Source: Rotaria sordida
Lineage: Eukaryota > Rotifera > Eurotatoria > Philodinida > Philodinidae
Length of the DNA stretch: 64,000 nt
Reading direction: 5' to 3'
NCBI GenBank assembly: GCA_905250125.1
Contig: CAJNOL010000082.1
Span: 186,001 to 250,000 of the forward strand
In this document: piece after piece, positions 20,428-30,625 of the stretch
Layout: every line of letters starts with the position of its first letter
How positions within the stretch are numbered: position 1 is the first letter of the stretch
The notes under the pieces: model-generated
The model's database searches: none
What the model saw: the letters and a program-made list of their open reading frames with translations, nothing else
What the model was told of the DNA's origin: nothing
Made by a program: the position numbers and the translations under genes

Positions 20428-20732
20428 ATGATAATTGTGTTGGTCATTATCATAATTCTCTTATCAACATTTTATATTTACTTGAAACGAACGTATTTTA
20501 CATCTTATGACTCTTTACCAGGCTTATCGCCACAACTTTTAGTCGGCAACCTTGCGCAAATAGATACCACTGGTGGTAAATCTCTAGCAGTGGTTTCTTA
20601 AGAATAGCAACAAAAATATGATGATGTTTTTCAATTTTGATTTACACCAATGCTTCTTATTTTTGTGTGTGGAATTGAAGATATCCAACATATATTTACT
20701 CATCGACATATATGTAAAGTTGGGCAGTCATA
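20428..20732 (+). pseudogene. cytochrome P450 5' relic
   Basis: The frame from ATG 20428 encodes a hydrophobic anchor followed by a proline hinge (SLPGLSPQLLVGNL), the standard N-terminus of a microsomal P450. In the same frame, after two stops (TAA and TAG near 20600), it continues as QKYDDVFQF, a further TGA, then FTPMLLIFVCGIEDIQHIFTHRHI in two recognisable blocks, typical of the P450 A-B region. It then ends at another stop. No heme-binding FxxGxRxCxG region is found downstream. The fragment carries several in-frame stops and lacks over 80% of a normal P450, so it is a dead gene. Confidence 0.75.
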
Positions 20733-22660
20733 ATTGGTAAGTTCTTGATCAAAAATGTAGAGAAAACAGTCAAAAAAAGCAAAAATATAGAAAAAGTCAC
20801 GGCTTTTCATGAAAGAAACCTCTAGCATGATACCATAGTTGATCTGGAAGATTCTTGCGAAGTCTTCTACGTTCCTGGTTTTTCTCTAGATTTTTGATCA
20901 TTTTCTCTATATGTATAGTCCGAAACTATCCATTTATGACTTCCAAAGTCAGCATTCATGCTTTGAGGTCTAGATCTACGACCCTGATCGTAAGTAAAGT
21001 GTTGTTTGCTCTAATGAATGTAATATGTGATGCGTAATGAATCACGTACGGATAGGTGTTTGCACTGGACTCATAAAGTTTAAGGAAATCGTCACTAGAG
21101 ATAAACATTGCAAAAATGGAAGTCATTGACCACTCATGCAAGAGTAGCCAATTGACGATAGTTGTGGGTTTCCAAGAAAAGCTGTAAATCTTTTTCTCTA
21201 TTCTAGTGGCTGTTGACATCACATTTATTCCTGTGACGTGTACGTTCGCATATTTGAATAACTGATTGATTCGAGCTATATAGTAAGCTGTTTTAATATT
21301 AGGAAAACAGCTCAGAAGAACGCCATATGCAGTTCAACTATGTGATTCATGTAGAATAGAGGCGAAACCTAACAGATGGTGTCATGCAGCTTCACGCAAC
21401 AGGTTAAGTAAAATAGTAAATAGTATGGAAACGAAATATTTTGCTTTTTCAGAGAGCCGTTCCCCAAACCGACTGTCCGTATAGTCCGAAAAATATTTTC
21501 TTTTTTAATCTCCGATATGGATCAATGTAAGTGAGTACGCTGACTCAAGGCCTTCTAAGCTAGCCATCAGGAACCTTTTTTAGGCACACTGGGACAGTGC
21601 GTCATGCGATATTCCAGTCTCGTCCAGTTGCTTTATCAGATCGAACACGACTGAACTGATTCTGAAGAGTGTGTATACTTCCGTGGCACTCACATTATTG
21701 TGCTTGCGGGCAATTTCTCAGATTATGAACGCAGACAAAAAGCATAAAAATAGAGGATCTTATAAAAGACCTATGGATATTCTATAGTTAATAGCGAAGA
21801 GTTTAGACGTGGCATTCGAACATATGTTCATACAATAAAACTTTCGATATTAACCATTTTAGAAAATTTTAAACATCAACCTTAGAAATTTGGATCAGCA
21901 TTAAGTATTCTAAACAGAAGATCATATCTTCAATCTTATGTATGTCATTAATCATTTTTTAGATATGCCAATAGATTCTGATATGTTATTATTATAAAAG
22001 AGAAGCAGAGTTTTGACCCTATGTACACCCCTAACTATTTTTTAAAATGTAGCAACTGCCCTTTATTGTTCTCTAATAGCTCATCGATGCATCAAATTTG
22101 ACATGTATGATTTAGAAAGGAATATTCAACTACTAGTAAATAATAAATTTTCTCGTCTTTGAAACTATCTACAATTGATATAAATCAAATATTGTAAAAT
22201 GTTCTAATGAAAAAACAGAAATTAAAGATTGTGATAGAAATTCATCAAAAATATTTTCTAAAACACGAATTGCTTCAATTTTTGTTCACTGATATGAAAG
22301 TCTTTGTTAAACGATGGTTACTCGACTTTTTCGAGAAATGTCAAAACAATTTTCACAAATGAGAAATAATTCTAAATTCCTTTCATATAACTTGTTATTT
22401 TTAGTTGATGTCTTCCATTATTTCTCACTTTAAAAAAATCTTTTCTTTTTTTTTTTTCGTTCTTCTTATGCATAACAAATAGAAAGAACGTGATTTTTCT
22501 TCATTAAAGATATTCTCTCTTTCTCTCAAGCTTATGTCAAAGAAAAAATTCATTCTGTTTATTAAAAAAAAACAAGGTAAATGAAGCATTTATTCAAGGT
22601 ATATAAATAAAACGTGCAAAATAAATAAAGTTTTTCTTTTTCGTCAGACTTTTCTTTGAA
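20733..22660. other. intergenic, probably decayed DNA
   Basis: No continuing P450 sequence and no other gene recognised. The short open frames at 20855-21222 overlap on opposite strands and look like chance. A CT-rich tract (about 22440-22545) precedes the FMO fragment. Confidence 0.5.
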
Positions 22661-22966
22661 ATGAAAAAAAAGAAATTTGCTGTTATTGGTGGAGGTTGGT
22701 CTGGCCTATATGCATTGAAATATTTATTAGAAGAAAACCTTGATACTCAATTATATGAACGTGAATCAAATCTTGGTGGAGTATGGTTTTATAAAGAAAC
22801 ACCAGGTGGAGTTTATCAATCAACACATACCACTTCATCAAAAACATATCTTCATGCTTCTGATTTTCCTTTACCTGATGATACACCACATTTTCCAAAG
22901 CATGATCAAATCCTTGCATATTTAAATTCTTATAGGGGTGTCGTCTTAGCATTAGTATTGCATTAA
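22661..22966 (+). pseudogene. flavin-containing monooxygenase (FMO) 5' fragment, broken
   Basis: The first 91 residues are a clear FMO N-terminus: a Rossmann FAD motif GGGWSG near residues 10-15, LYERESNLGGVW (the second FAD-contact strand and GGxW), then SDFPLPDDTPHFPKHDQILAYLNSY. After that Tyr (codon at 22931) similarity stops abruptly. The frame runs into AT-rich repeat sequence beginning AGGGGTGTC and ends eleven residues later. The missing NADPH-binding and C-terminal parts are not found before or after the gap at 23319-23418. Either an element inserted in the gene, or the remainder is lost or misassembled. FMOs oxygenate N- and S-containing xenobiotics. An acceptor-like CAG lies 12 nt upstream of the ATG. 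Confidence 0.8.
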
Positions 22967-23318
22967 TTAATACTTTTTTTAATGCTTTTGTATTAAAATT
23001 AAATAATTCAGTTAATACTTTTGCATTAGTGTTAAAAAGATAATTTAATGCTTTGGTATTAGTGTTAATTTTGTATTAAGAAAATGGTAATACCTATCAT
23101 AATCATGCAATTACTTTATGGGTCTATCATTGTGGTTTTATCACTAGCTTCTCTATAGTTGAATGTTCTTTGTAACATTTCTATACAGAGAAAATGTTAT
23201 GTATGCACCAGGATGACATACATGTAGATTTATAGTTCTTCAGAAAACATAAATAATTTTATCAGATATCGATATTGTAAAAGGAAAACTTAATCTATGC
23301 GTCATTTAGAAGGGAAGC
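22933..23318 (+). mobile_element. possible DNA-transposon end inserted in the FMO gene
   Basis: The sequence after the FMO break starts TAGGGGTGTCG, which resembles hAT-type terminal repeats (CAGGGGTGTC). It continues as imperfect repeats of a GCATTAGTATTA / AATGCTTTTGTATTA type. The other end is not seen and may lie in the adjacent gap. This is an inference from similarity of the terminus. Confidence 0.35.
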
Positions 23319-23418
23319 NNNNNNNNNNNNNNNNNNNNNNNNNNNNNNNNNNNNNNNNNNNNNNNNNNNNNNNNNNNNNNNNNNNNNNNNNNNNNNNNNN
23401 NNNNNNNNNNNNNNNNNN
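23319..23418. other. assembly gap (100 N)
   Basis: Exactly 100 N, the conventional length for a gap of unknown size. The sequences on the two sides do not continue the FMO gene. Confidence 0.99.
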
Positions 23419-23705
23419 TAGGATGAAAACATCATGTGACGAGAAATTTGATTTTATGACAGAATGATTTTCTATAAAAAAAATTATTTGATAAAATCAA
23501 TATTACAAGTGTTAGACGTGTTCCTAACACCGCTGTGCCACTTCATCACTTCTATCGTTCTTCACTTTCTGGCAAAGAATTCTTTTGTTTTTTCTATTTC
23601 TTCGCGAGATTAAAGTATCCATCACCCTCAGGACAGAATTTAAAAGAAATATTAAATGAAATCAGCGTAGTTTTCATCTATAAATAACATTTACTTTAAA
23701 CTTAT

Positions 23706-24557
23706 CCCTTTATGCCCTGAAGCGGTTTCAGAAGAGTCGCTGATAAAATTACCACAAAAATAGAGTATTGGTCTCCCCAACATACCCGATGGTATGGGCA
23801 GATCGATCAGGCGTACTACCTTTTGTTCAGAGAAATTTCATAACCACAGTGATCATTGAGACAGAGAAGGGGATGGAACAGCTTTAAAAGCCCTACTTCT
23901 TTTCTTGTTTATGATGGTGTTAATTAGACAAATGTGCTTTCTATTCCTTTTTATTAGATTCAAATCCAAAAAGAAAAGCTACGAATATAAAAAACTATTT
24001 TTAAACACCACATGTATTTTTGACAGAGATTTTTTAAAAATACACATTTTTCTTTAAGTAATTATATCATCAATGAAGACATTTAATCGATGATAAATAT
24101 TTTTTTCGACTGCTACTCTGATAAGATTTACGAATAATATATTCATGGTGTCCGCCATCTTCCTCTTTCTATTCAATAGTCGTTTCAGAATCCATCTGGT
24201 ATATTACCATTTCTTATCTGCCAAGCCACTCTGGAATTTTTGAAACGAATTTAGTTAAATAGTAGACACTACTGTCGATATAGATGACACAATACAGCCT
24301 CGAAATCCCTATTGTGTGTGAGTGAAAAACCGTTTTGTTTTTAAAATTTTGTTATTCTTAAATTCTTTTAAAATCGATAATTTTGAAAGTCATATATCTC
24401 GGAGCTAGAGCAACGAAACAAAATAATTTTTTACCAATCGATAGCTTATGGAGTTCCGTACTAATATTGTTTTGGGAGTTTTCAACGCCATGCTTCCTGT
24501 ATTTTCTGCAAAACTTTGTATGAATGGGTCAAAAATGACCCAACAGGGTATAAAGGG
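23706..24557. mobile_element. piggyBac-like non-autonomous element (MITE)
   Basis: The left end is CCCTTTATGCCCTG (23706-23719) and the right end CAGGGTATAAAGGG (24544-24557). Reversed, the right end matches the left at 13 of 14 bases. The right flank is TTAA and the left flank TTAT, fitting the TTAA target duplication of piggyBac elements with one mutation. A subterminal palindrome GGGTCAAAAATGACCC lies just inside the right end. The 852 bp contains no transposase frame, so it would need a transposase supplied elsewhere. Confidence 0.7.
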
Positions 24558-24716
24558 TTAAATTCTATTTTCTACATATATGGTGAAAATCTATTAGATT
24601 AAGTTTATTATACAACTATAAATTATTATAAATACGTTTCCAGATAGTAAATACAAACATTTCAAACAAAATAAGAATTGAATACAAATCTGAAAAGTAA
24701 ACTTATTGTTAATCTT

Positions 24717-25643
24717 ATGTACAATTACATAAATTCTCAACAAATGAATATCATCTCATGGTTGAAAAGTCATTATTTATTTGTAATGATCTCATTTAAC
24801 AAATTCAAGTATTTTCTATCAAGTGGAATTATATTTCTTTTAATATTACTATTTCTAAACTCAGATAAAGATCTTAGATTATTTTTCAATACATTTTTCT
24901 CAACATCAAATATTATCTACGGAAATTTAACTTGTCAGACATGGAAAAATTTTTCATATATAAATGTTACAAAATATCAAGAATGCTTATCATGGGGTTC
25001 AAATGGAGGTTTTTGGGCTGTTGAAGGATTACGTCATACAGCACATAAAAATCTATTAAATTCTACTTCACTTATTATCGAAGTTGGTGGAAATCGTGGA
25101 CATGATACAGTTAAATTTATTGAATTATATAATGCATCAATAATTAGTTATGAACCATTAGTACCAATGTGGAAAGATCTTACAAAACAATTTAAATCAA
25201 ATCCTAAAATAGAAATTCATCCATATGGACTTGGTAATCATGCAAGAAGTTTATTGATTGAACCATATGATTTCGGTAATGCTGGTACGAGTATTTTTCG
25301 AAAACTTGGCGCAAAAAATTCATCAACTATTCAAAAGATTCAATTACTTGATATTATTCAAGTTATAAGGCATATAAGAAAAACCAGAACAAAAAACAGA
25401 ATAATCGATATGATTAGTATAAATTGTGAAGGATGTGAATTTGAAATATTACCTGCTCTTATATTGAATCAAATGATACAATATTTTCGAATTATTCAAT
25501 TTGCTACACACACTGGACTTGTATCAGAGTCATCGTGTATTTATTGTCAAATAGAACAAGCATTGGAAAGAACGCATAAAATTCTATATCACTATAGAAA
25601 GTTATGGGAAGGATGGGTACTTAAAACTACAACAGCCAATTAA
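24717..25643 (+). CDS. FkbM-family methyltransferase, membrane-anchored
   Basis: A single-exon gene of 308 residues. A short cytoplasmic segment and one membrane helix (about 33-47) give a type II, Golgi-like topology. The rest is a Methyltransf_21/FkbM domain. Visible are the SAM-binding motif I, IIEVGGNRGHDT (about 120-131), the acidic motif after strand 2 (SYEPLVPMW), and the FkbM hallmark ISINCEGCEFEIL (about 230-242). N-glycosylation sequons lie after the membrane helix. Related enzymes methylate sugars or other small molecules; the substrate here is unknown. The next in-frame ATG, 24744, is an alternative start. FkbM genes are common in bacteria and greatly expanded in bdelloids, and intronless structure fits recent acquisition or retrocopying. 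A candidate acceptor TTTCCAG followed by AT lies at 24637-24643. Confidence 0.85.
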   Translation: MYNYINSQQMNIISWLKSHYLFVMISFNKFKYFLSSGIIFLLILLFLNSDKDLRLFFNTFFSTSNIIYGNLTCQTWKNFSYINVTKYQECLSWGSNGGFWAVEGLRHTAHKNLLNSTSLIIEVGGNRGHDTVKFIELYNASIISYEPLVPMWKDLTKQFKSNPKIEIHPYGLGNHARSLLIEPYDFGNAGTSIFRKLGAKNSSTIQKIQLLDIIQVIRHIRKTRTKNRIIDMISINCEGCEFEILPALILNQMIQYFRIIQFATHTGLVSESSCIYCQIEQALERTHKILYHYRKLWEGWVLKTTTAN

Positions 25644-26286
25644 ACAGATTTGTACATTACATAAATGATATATATCAAGCGTTAATATATTTATCGGAAC
25701 AATTATCACAATAGACAAATCTATATAGCCAAAATGATTGTAGAGAACAGAGAGAAAAAAATAGCAAAAAATATTTTCATGCAAAGATAACCGACAATAG
25801 CTTGATAAAACTGATTGTTATTGAATTATGGAGTTACTTTATTTTATATCGATATTGCAATAACGTCTAATATAGTTTCATCTTTAAGATTTATTTCATA
25901 TCACTATTTAACTAATTTTGATATATCTTTCATCAATATACAAATATAAGAAGTGAAAATAACTATTGTTCAATAGATGATTCAAATAAATTTAAATTGA
26001 TTTTTTTATTAAAATCACAATTCTACAATGATATAAGATCGAAATCTTCCGAAAAGTATAAAGTTAATTTCTTTTTTTTTTGAAAAGGTTTTTTCCTCTC
26101 ATGTTTGCTTGATTTCATAAAATAAATTTATAAAGATTTTTATTGCCGTCTGTATTGTCATTTGAAATAAATATAGAAATAAATCAATTTTAATAATATA
26201 AGAAAAAGAAATTCAGTTAGAGTTTTAGTCACTTGGAAAATATTTGATCAAACTTCATTGTAATTAAATTGTGGCGAATTTGAAAA
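25644..26286. other. convergent 3' spacer FkbM / RNase III
   Basis: AT-rich, no coding signal. AATAAA-type polyadenylation motifs occur for both strands. Confidence 0.6.
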
Positions 26287-26769
26287 TTATGATATTACAC
26301 AATAAGTTCGATTATTAGCTGCATCAGAGTTGCCACTGAGTTCCCAAAGCCGATGAATAACTCGACGTGTTTCTTCTAAGCCACCATCAATATAAACAGC
26401 ACCAATTAATGATTCCACAAAACTGTGATATTTCGAAAATTGTTCCCTTCGAACACTCTGTCCGAATGAGATATAATCCTTGATGTTGAGTTTTTCGGCA
26501 ATTTGTATTTGTTTCATCGATTCAATGAGCTCTTTTCGTTTATTTGTCAATTGACCTTCATTAAAATCTTGATTATTACGATATAGATATTCACTGACGA
26601 CTAAATTCAATACACTATCACCAAGAAATTCAAGTCTTTGATACGTAGGTACAGCACGATCATTCACCCGATTACTGTCGTGTGTTAAAGCTTCATCCAA
26701 AAGATTAATGTTTTTAAAAACATAGCCACATGCAGTTTGAATTTTATTGAAAGCTTGTGTTTTATTCAT
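26287..26769 (-). CDS. stand-alone RNase III domain protein
   Basis: 160 residues in one exon, consisting almost entirely of one ribonuclease III domain. The signature YQRLEFLGDSVLN is present (Glu 47 and Asp 51 match the metal-binding E41 and D45 of E. coli RNase III). It is followed by NEGQLTNKRKELI and a second helix, YHSFVESLIGAVYIDGG, with Glu 119 matching E117. The partner Asp (D114) is replaced by Ser 116 and E38 by Gln 44, so catalysis may be lost or altered. No dsRNA-binding domain, PAZ or helicase is present. The pattern is closer to bacterial or large-DNA-virus class I enzymes than to Dicer, Drosha or MRPL44. I chose the ATG at 26769 because CTCTTTTTAG followed by AT lies 32 nt upstream; an upstream in-frame ATG at 26823 would add 18 residues. 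Roles in RNA processing or silencing are possible but unproven. Confidence 0.85.
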   Translation of the reverse strand: MNKTQAFNKIQTACGYVFKNINLLDEALTHDSNRVNDRAVPTYQRLEFLGDSVLNLVVSEYLYRNNQDFNEGQLTNKRKELIESMKQIQIAEKLNIKDYISFGQSVRREQFSKYHSFVESLIGAVYIDGGLEETRRVIHRLWELSGNSDAANNRTYCVIS

Positions 26770-26801
26770 TATTGTTGTAGATTTGAATATCTTAAGAGAA
26801 T

Positions 26802-26815
26802 CTAAAAAGAGAATA
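26802..26815 (-). promoter_or_regulatory. candidate trans-splice acceptor of the RNase III gene
   Basis: On the minus strand, TTATTCTCTTTTTAG is followed by ATTC. The pyrimidine tract is strong and lies 32 nt upstream of the chosen ATG. Confidence 0.55.
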
Positions 26816-26823
26816 ACAAACAT

Positions 26824-29800
26824 TTAATAAACTTCAAATTGACTACTTGAAGTTTGCCAAAAGAACTTTCACGATTGATGAACTTTCACTAGGCTTTCAG
26901 AAGTGCATCCGCTGCATTTTGGTCGGTAGGCGAAAAACCATCGAACTCGATAATGCAAGTGTTTCTTTGATATTGATTACAGAGATTTGTATCCATTACA
27001 TTCACGAGTGCTAACAATAAGTTACATTTCAATAACATGGAACGTAATTCTCACATATATACTACATTCATGCTGTTCTACGACAATTGGCGAAAGTTTT
27101 ATTGGAAGAAGAGCAGAAATCCTCGTTAAATGGATAACCAAACAAATGTAAATTATCTAATCTAAAGTTCATATCAATTAAAAAACCTATTGATAATACT
27201 TTTATTGCTTAACTATTCTGGCATTAATTCATAAGTATAATGTAACTATTTCAATGAATTACATTCTTCGAAACTTATTAATGTTAAGTGAATGACATTG
27301 TTCTTTATTCATAGCATATTCGTTCCTATTCATGCCTTTATCTAGATGAAAATTGAAATAGTACAGTAAAAAAAAAAGAATGAAAACAGGTGAAATATTT
27401 CTCATGGAAATGTTGAAATTATTTTCTGAAATTTTTATCAGTTATCTTGCAATTTATAAGCATTTAATAATTTAATTTAAAATTTCTATAATGAAAGCTA
27501 TTTTCCTCTAAGACATAACTTCTAGAACATACGTACAATTGGATAGAATTTCGATTCGCTCAAATTCCACGAATTAGCAATTTATTTCTTATTATTCACT
27601 CACTCATACAAAAATCTTTCATGTAAACATCATTCATAGCATTATCTTTGTATGTCATTGATATCTATTATGGCATGTTAAAACTACTGCTTGTATTCTT
27701 ATCTAGCTAGTCATACATGAAACACTTTCATAATGAAAATTACCTGTGAAGAAGTGCGATGATGAATATAGTTATAGATAGCAGAACTTAATATATATAT
27801 GCATCGCTTCCACTGGGAAAAAACCCACTTCGAATCGTAGTGACGTTTTATTAATTTTCTTTTACCTGGAAAAAAGTGATTTATTCATATTTATTTGTCA
27901 TTTTGAGGATATATATTGTATAATTGTCCGCATATTTAATAAATCATTTGACATTAGTTTTATTGAGCATAAACTAAATGTGACTGTGGAAGTTACCATT
28001 CAATTTGTATTAAAGCAAGAATACGGAAGTTTTTAGCAGATGTCATTAGTTGCCAATGAAAAATTCTCTGTTTGCTTGAATTTTTACTTCCATGTAAAGT
28101 ATTCTTTCTTTCAGGTTCGAAGGAATATGATGTTTTAAAATTATACATTTCAGAACACTGTTCTACCATGTTTATTCATGTAATGATATAGTGAATTCGT
28201 ATTCACAAATTGGATCTGTGAGTGTATGTGCTCTTTTCACTTACGCACACTCATACCTACTCTGCATTCTAGGAATTGAACATAAGAATACACTATATTT
28301 TATTGGCTTTTATGTCTTTTGGATTTTTCGGACTAATTAGCTTTTTATCAAATTGATAAAAGTGATATGAAGTGGTCTATACTTCAAAATGGTTGTTTGT
28401 GATAAAAACTTAGAACAGCAGAAAGAAAAAAAATAAAAATTAAATATTTAATTTAGCTGAATATTTTACTATAAATCGATCCTATTCTGACACATTCTTT
28501 TATACATCTTTAATATACGTTATATAGAGTCAGCAATAATGACTTGCTCACTCGAAATTATTTGCTATATTAAACGCAACTTCATCAATTAATGTTATGG
28601 TTACTAAAGAATCCAACATTCCTTGAACGGCTATTCTTATAAAACGGTTATTGTTAATTAATATTATCGTATATAAACGACGATTGTCCTCTTTGAACAA
28701 TTCAATGGTAGTATTGATATTTTGAAAAATCAAAATGAACACAAAAGAAGGACTGCTCACCAATATTTTCTAAGTCAATATTGAGATTATCAGTTTTTTT
28801 TCCTCAACTGAACAACTTTTTCTTAACACTGTATATCGTTATTTAAAGAGTGAAGTATCAATTCAAATCGTCATCGATCATGATGACAAAACATCATAAC
28901 AGTTTTTCGTACACTAGATGCATCGAGCAACTCATTGAGAAGAGTCTTATTAGTAGATATTACAAATTCTCTGTGGTTCATATAATAAATAAAAAAATAA
29001 TACGTCAAGTTACCTCTTTGTTTATTCGAATATAATCATTCTCTTACGATTTTGTTTATCGTTTATATTTTTACTTTAGTTTGAAAAATTGACGGCTGAG
29101 AAAAATATCAGTCACTCAATATACGCCATAATTCTGCGCTTTTGAATGCTCTGTTTTGGTCAAAACTACTACAGTCGTGTACTAGTTTTTATGAATATTG
29201 AATACTGTACTTATTAAACATCAAAAAACTTCATGTGTATATCTTATAAATACTGATGAACGCTTACTCAAATGTATCAGAAAATGTTAGCATAGCATAA
29301 TTTTCATGATTTTAGTCCATATATTAGAGAAAAACGTTTAATACTGTAGATCACTATATTTTGACCTGAAGTAAAGTAGAACTACAAGTGAAATCAACAT
29401 GCCTAAAAAATAAACATAGGTTTTCTAGAAACAATGATATATTGAATTTCTTTAAAGAGATTCTTTTCGACAATGAATACATAAGCAAATATTGAAGAAG
29501 GATATGATACATTCACTGTATCAAAATGTAAAGCTATTCGAAATGTTCTATATCATGTTTTTCCTTTTCTAATCATAGAACTAAGTAATTTTTCTTTCTC
29601 TTATTTGCTATTTTGCCTTTTGCTCGACGTGTATGTTTCTATCTAAATCTCTCAACACATTTGCTTGATTAAAACTTAAATTTCAATCTAGAATTTTAAA
29701 TTACATTTGTTTCTCACAAAACTTTTTCAATTTCCATAATCCATTATAATCAATAAAATAATTTGAATTAAATAAAAATTTGATAAGTCCTGTTTTAATC

Positions 29801-30599
29801 AATTCGAAAAAGGCAGTGTGATTAGTAAAAGTTAGCTAATATGAAAACATTTTCGTGCTAAAAATCAATTTTTACAAGACATATTCCTTTGTATGGACTT
29901 CTAATCTATAAGAAAGGCAATGTATGAAAATACAGCGGGAGGCAATCCACTATACAAGAAGAGTATGTAATAGAGATCCCAGCAGGCCATTGATGTCACT
30001 CATTTGTCTGCTTCGAACAAGCACAAATTCTGATCTTTGAGCCAGTCATATGCTTAACAGGTTGCCGATTTCTAAATTAAAAAAAAATGATCTTTTTCGG
30101 AGTGGAAAATGGAATTATTAAAATGTACTGTGCACTATCTTTGTTGCTGAAATATGAAAAATGATTTTGTTTTCAATCATTTTTACTAGATAAAATCATG
30201 ATTAATATTAGATTGGGCCTATATAGTCCATCATCAATTTATTTATGTAAATATTTGATGAATTGCTGAAAAGAAAACCGTGACGGAATACGCCATCTGT
30301 CCTTCAAAGTATTAGTTGCATGTTACTCAGCAAGGACCTCTATAAAAAAAAGTCGATTTTACAAACATTTAATTTACTTTTTAAATCGATCATGATCAAG
30401 AAACATTTATATATTCATATTAGAATTAGATAAATATATTAAAGATTTTTTGAAAATTAATAATCAATTGATTCACCAATAGTTAACGTAAGAATGTAAC
30501 AGAATTTAGAGTAAATAAACAAATACTGCAGTCGTGGAGATATATAGTTGTTGCTTTTTTTTTCGCCTTTAATCATTCATCATTGTCTAATCTTCGTTT
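26824..30599. other. long intergenic region
   Basis: Nearly 3.8 kb without a recognisable gene. A minus-strand frame at 28548-28763 has less repetitive composition than average and may be a relic, but matches nothing I know. The open frame at 28850-29035 is AT-rich and unconvincing. Confidence 0.5.
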
Positions 30600-30611
30600 A
30601 GTTCAATCTAG
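30600..30611 (+). promoter_or_regulatory. candidate trans-splice acceptor of CCT5
   Basis: TTCAATCTAG is followed by ATTAATC, 14 nt upstream of the ATG. Confidence 0.5.
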
Positions 30612-30625
30612 ATTAATCAATCAAA

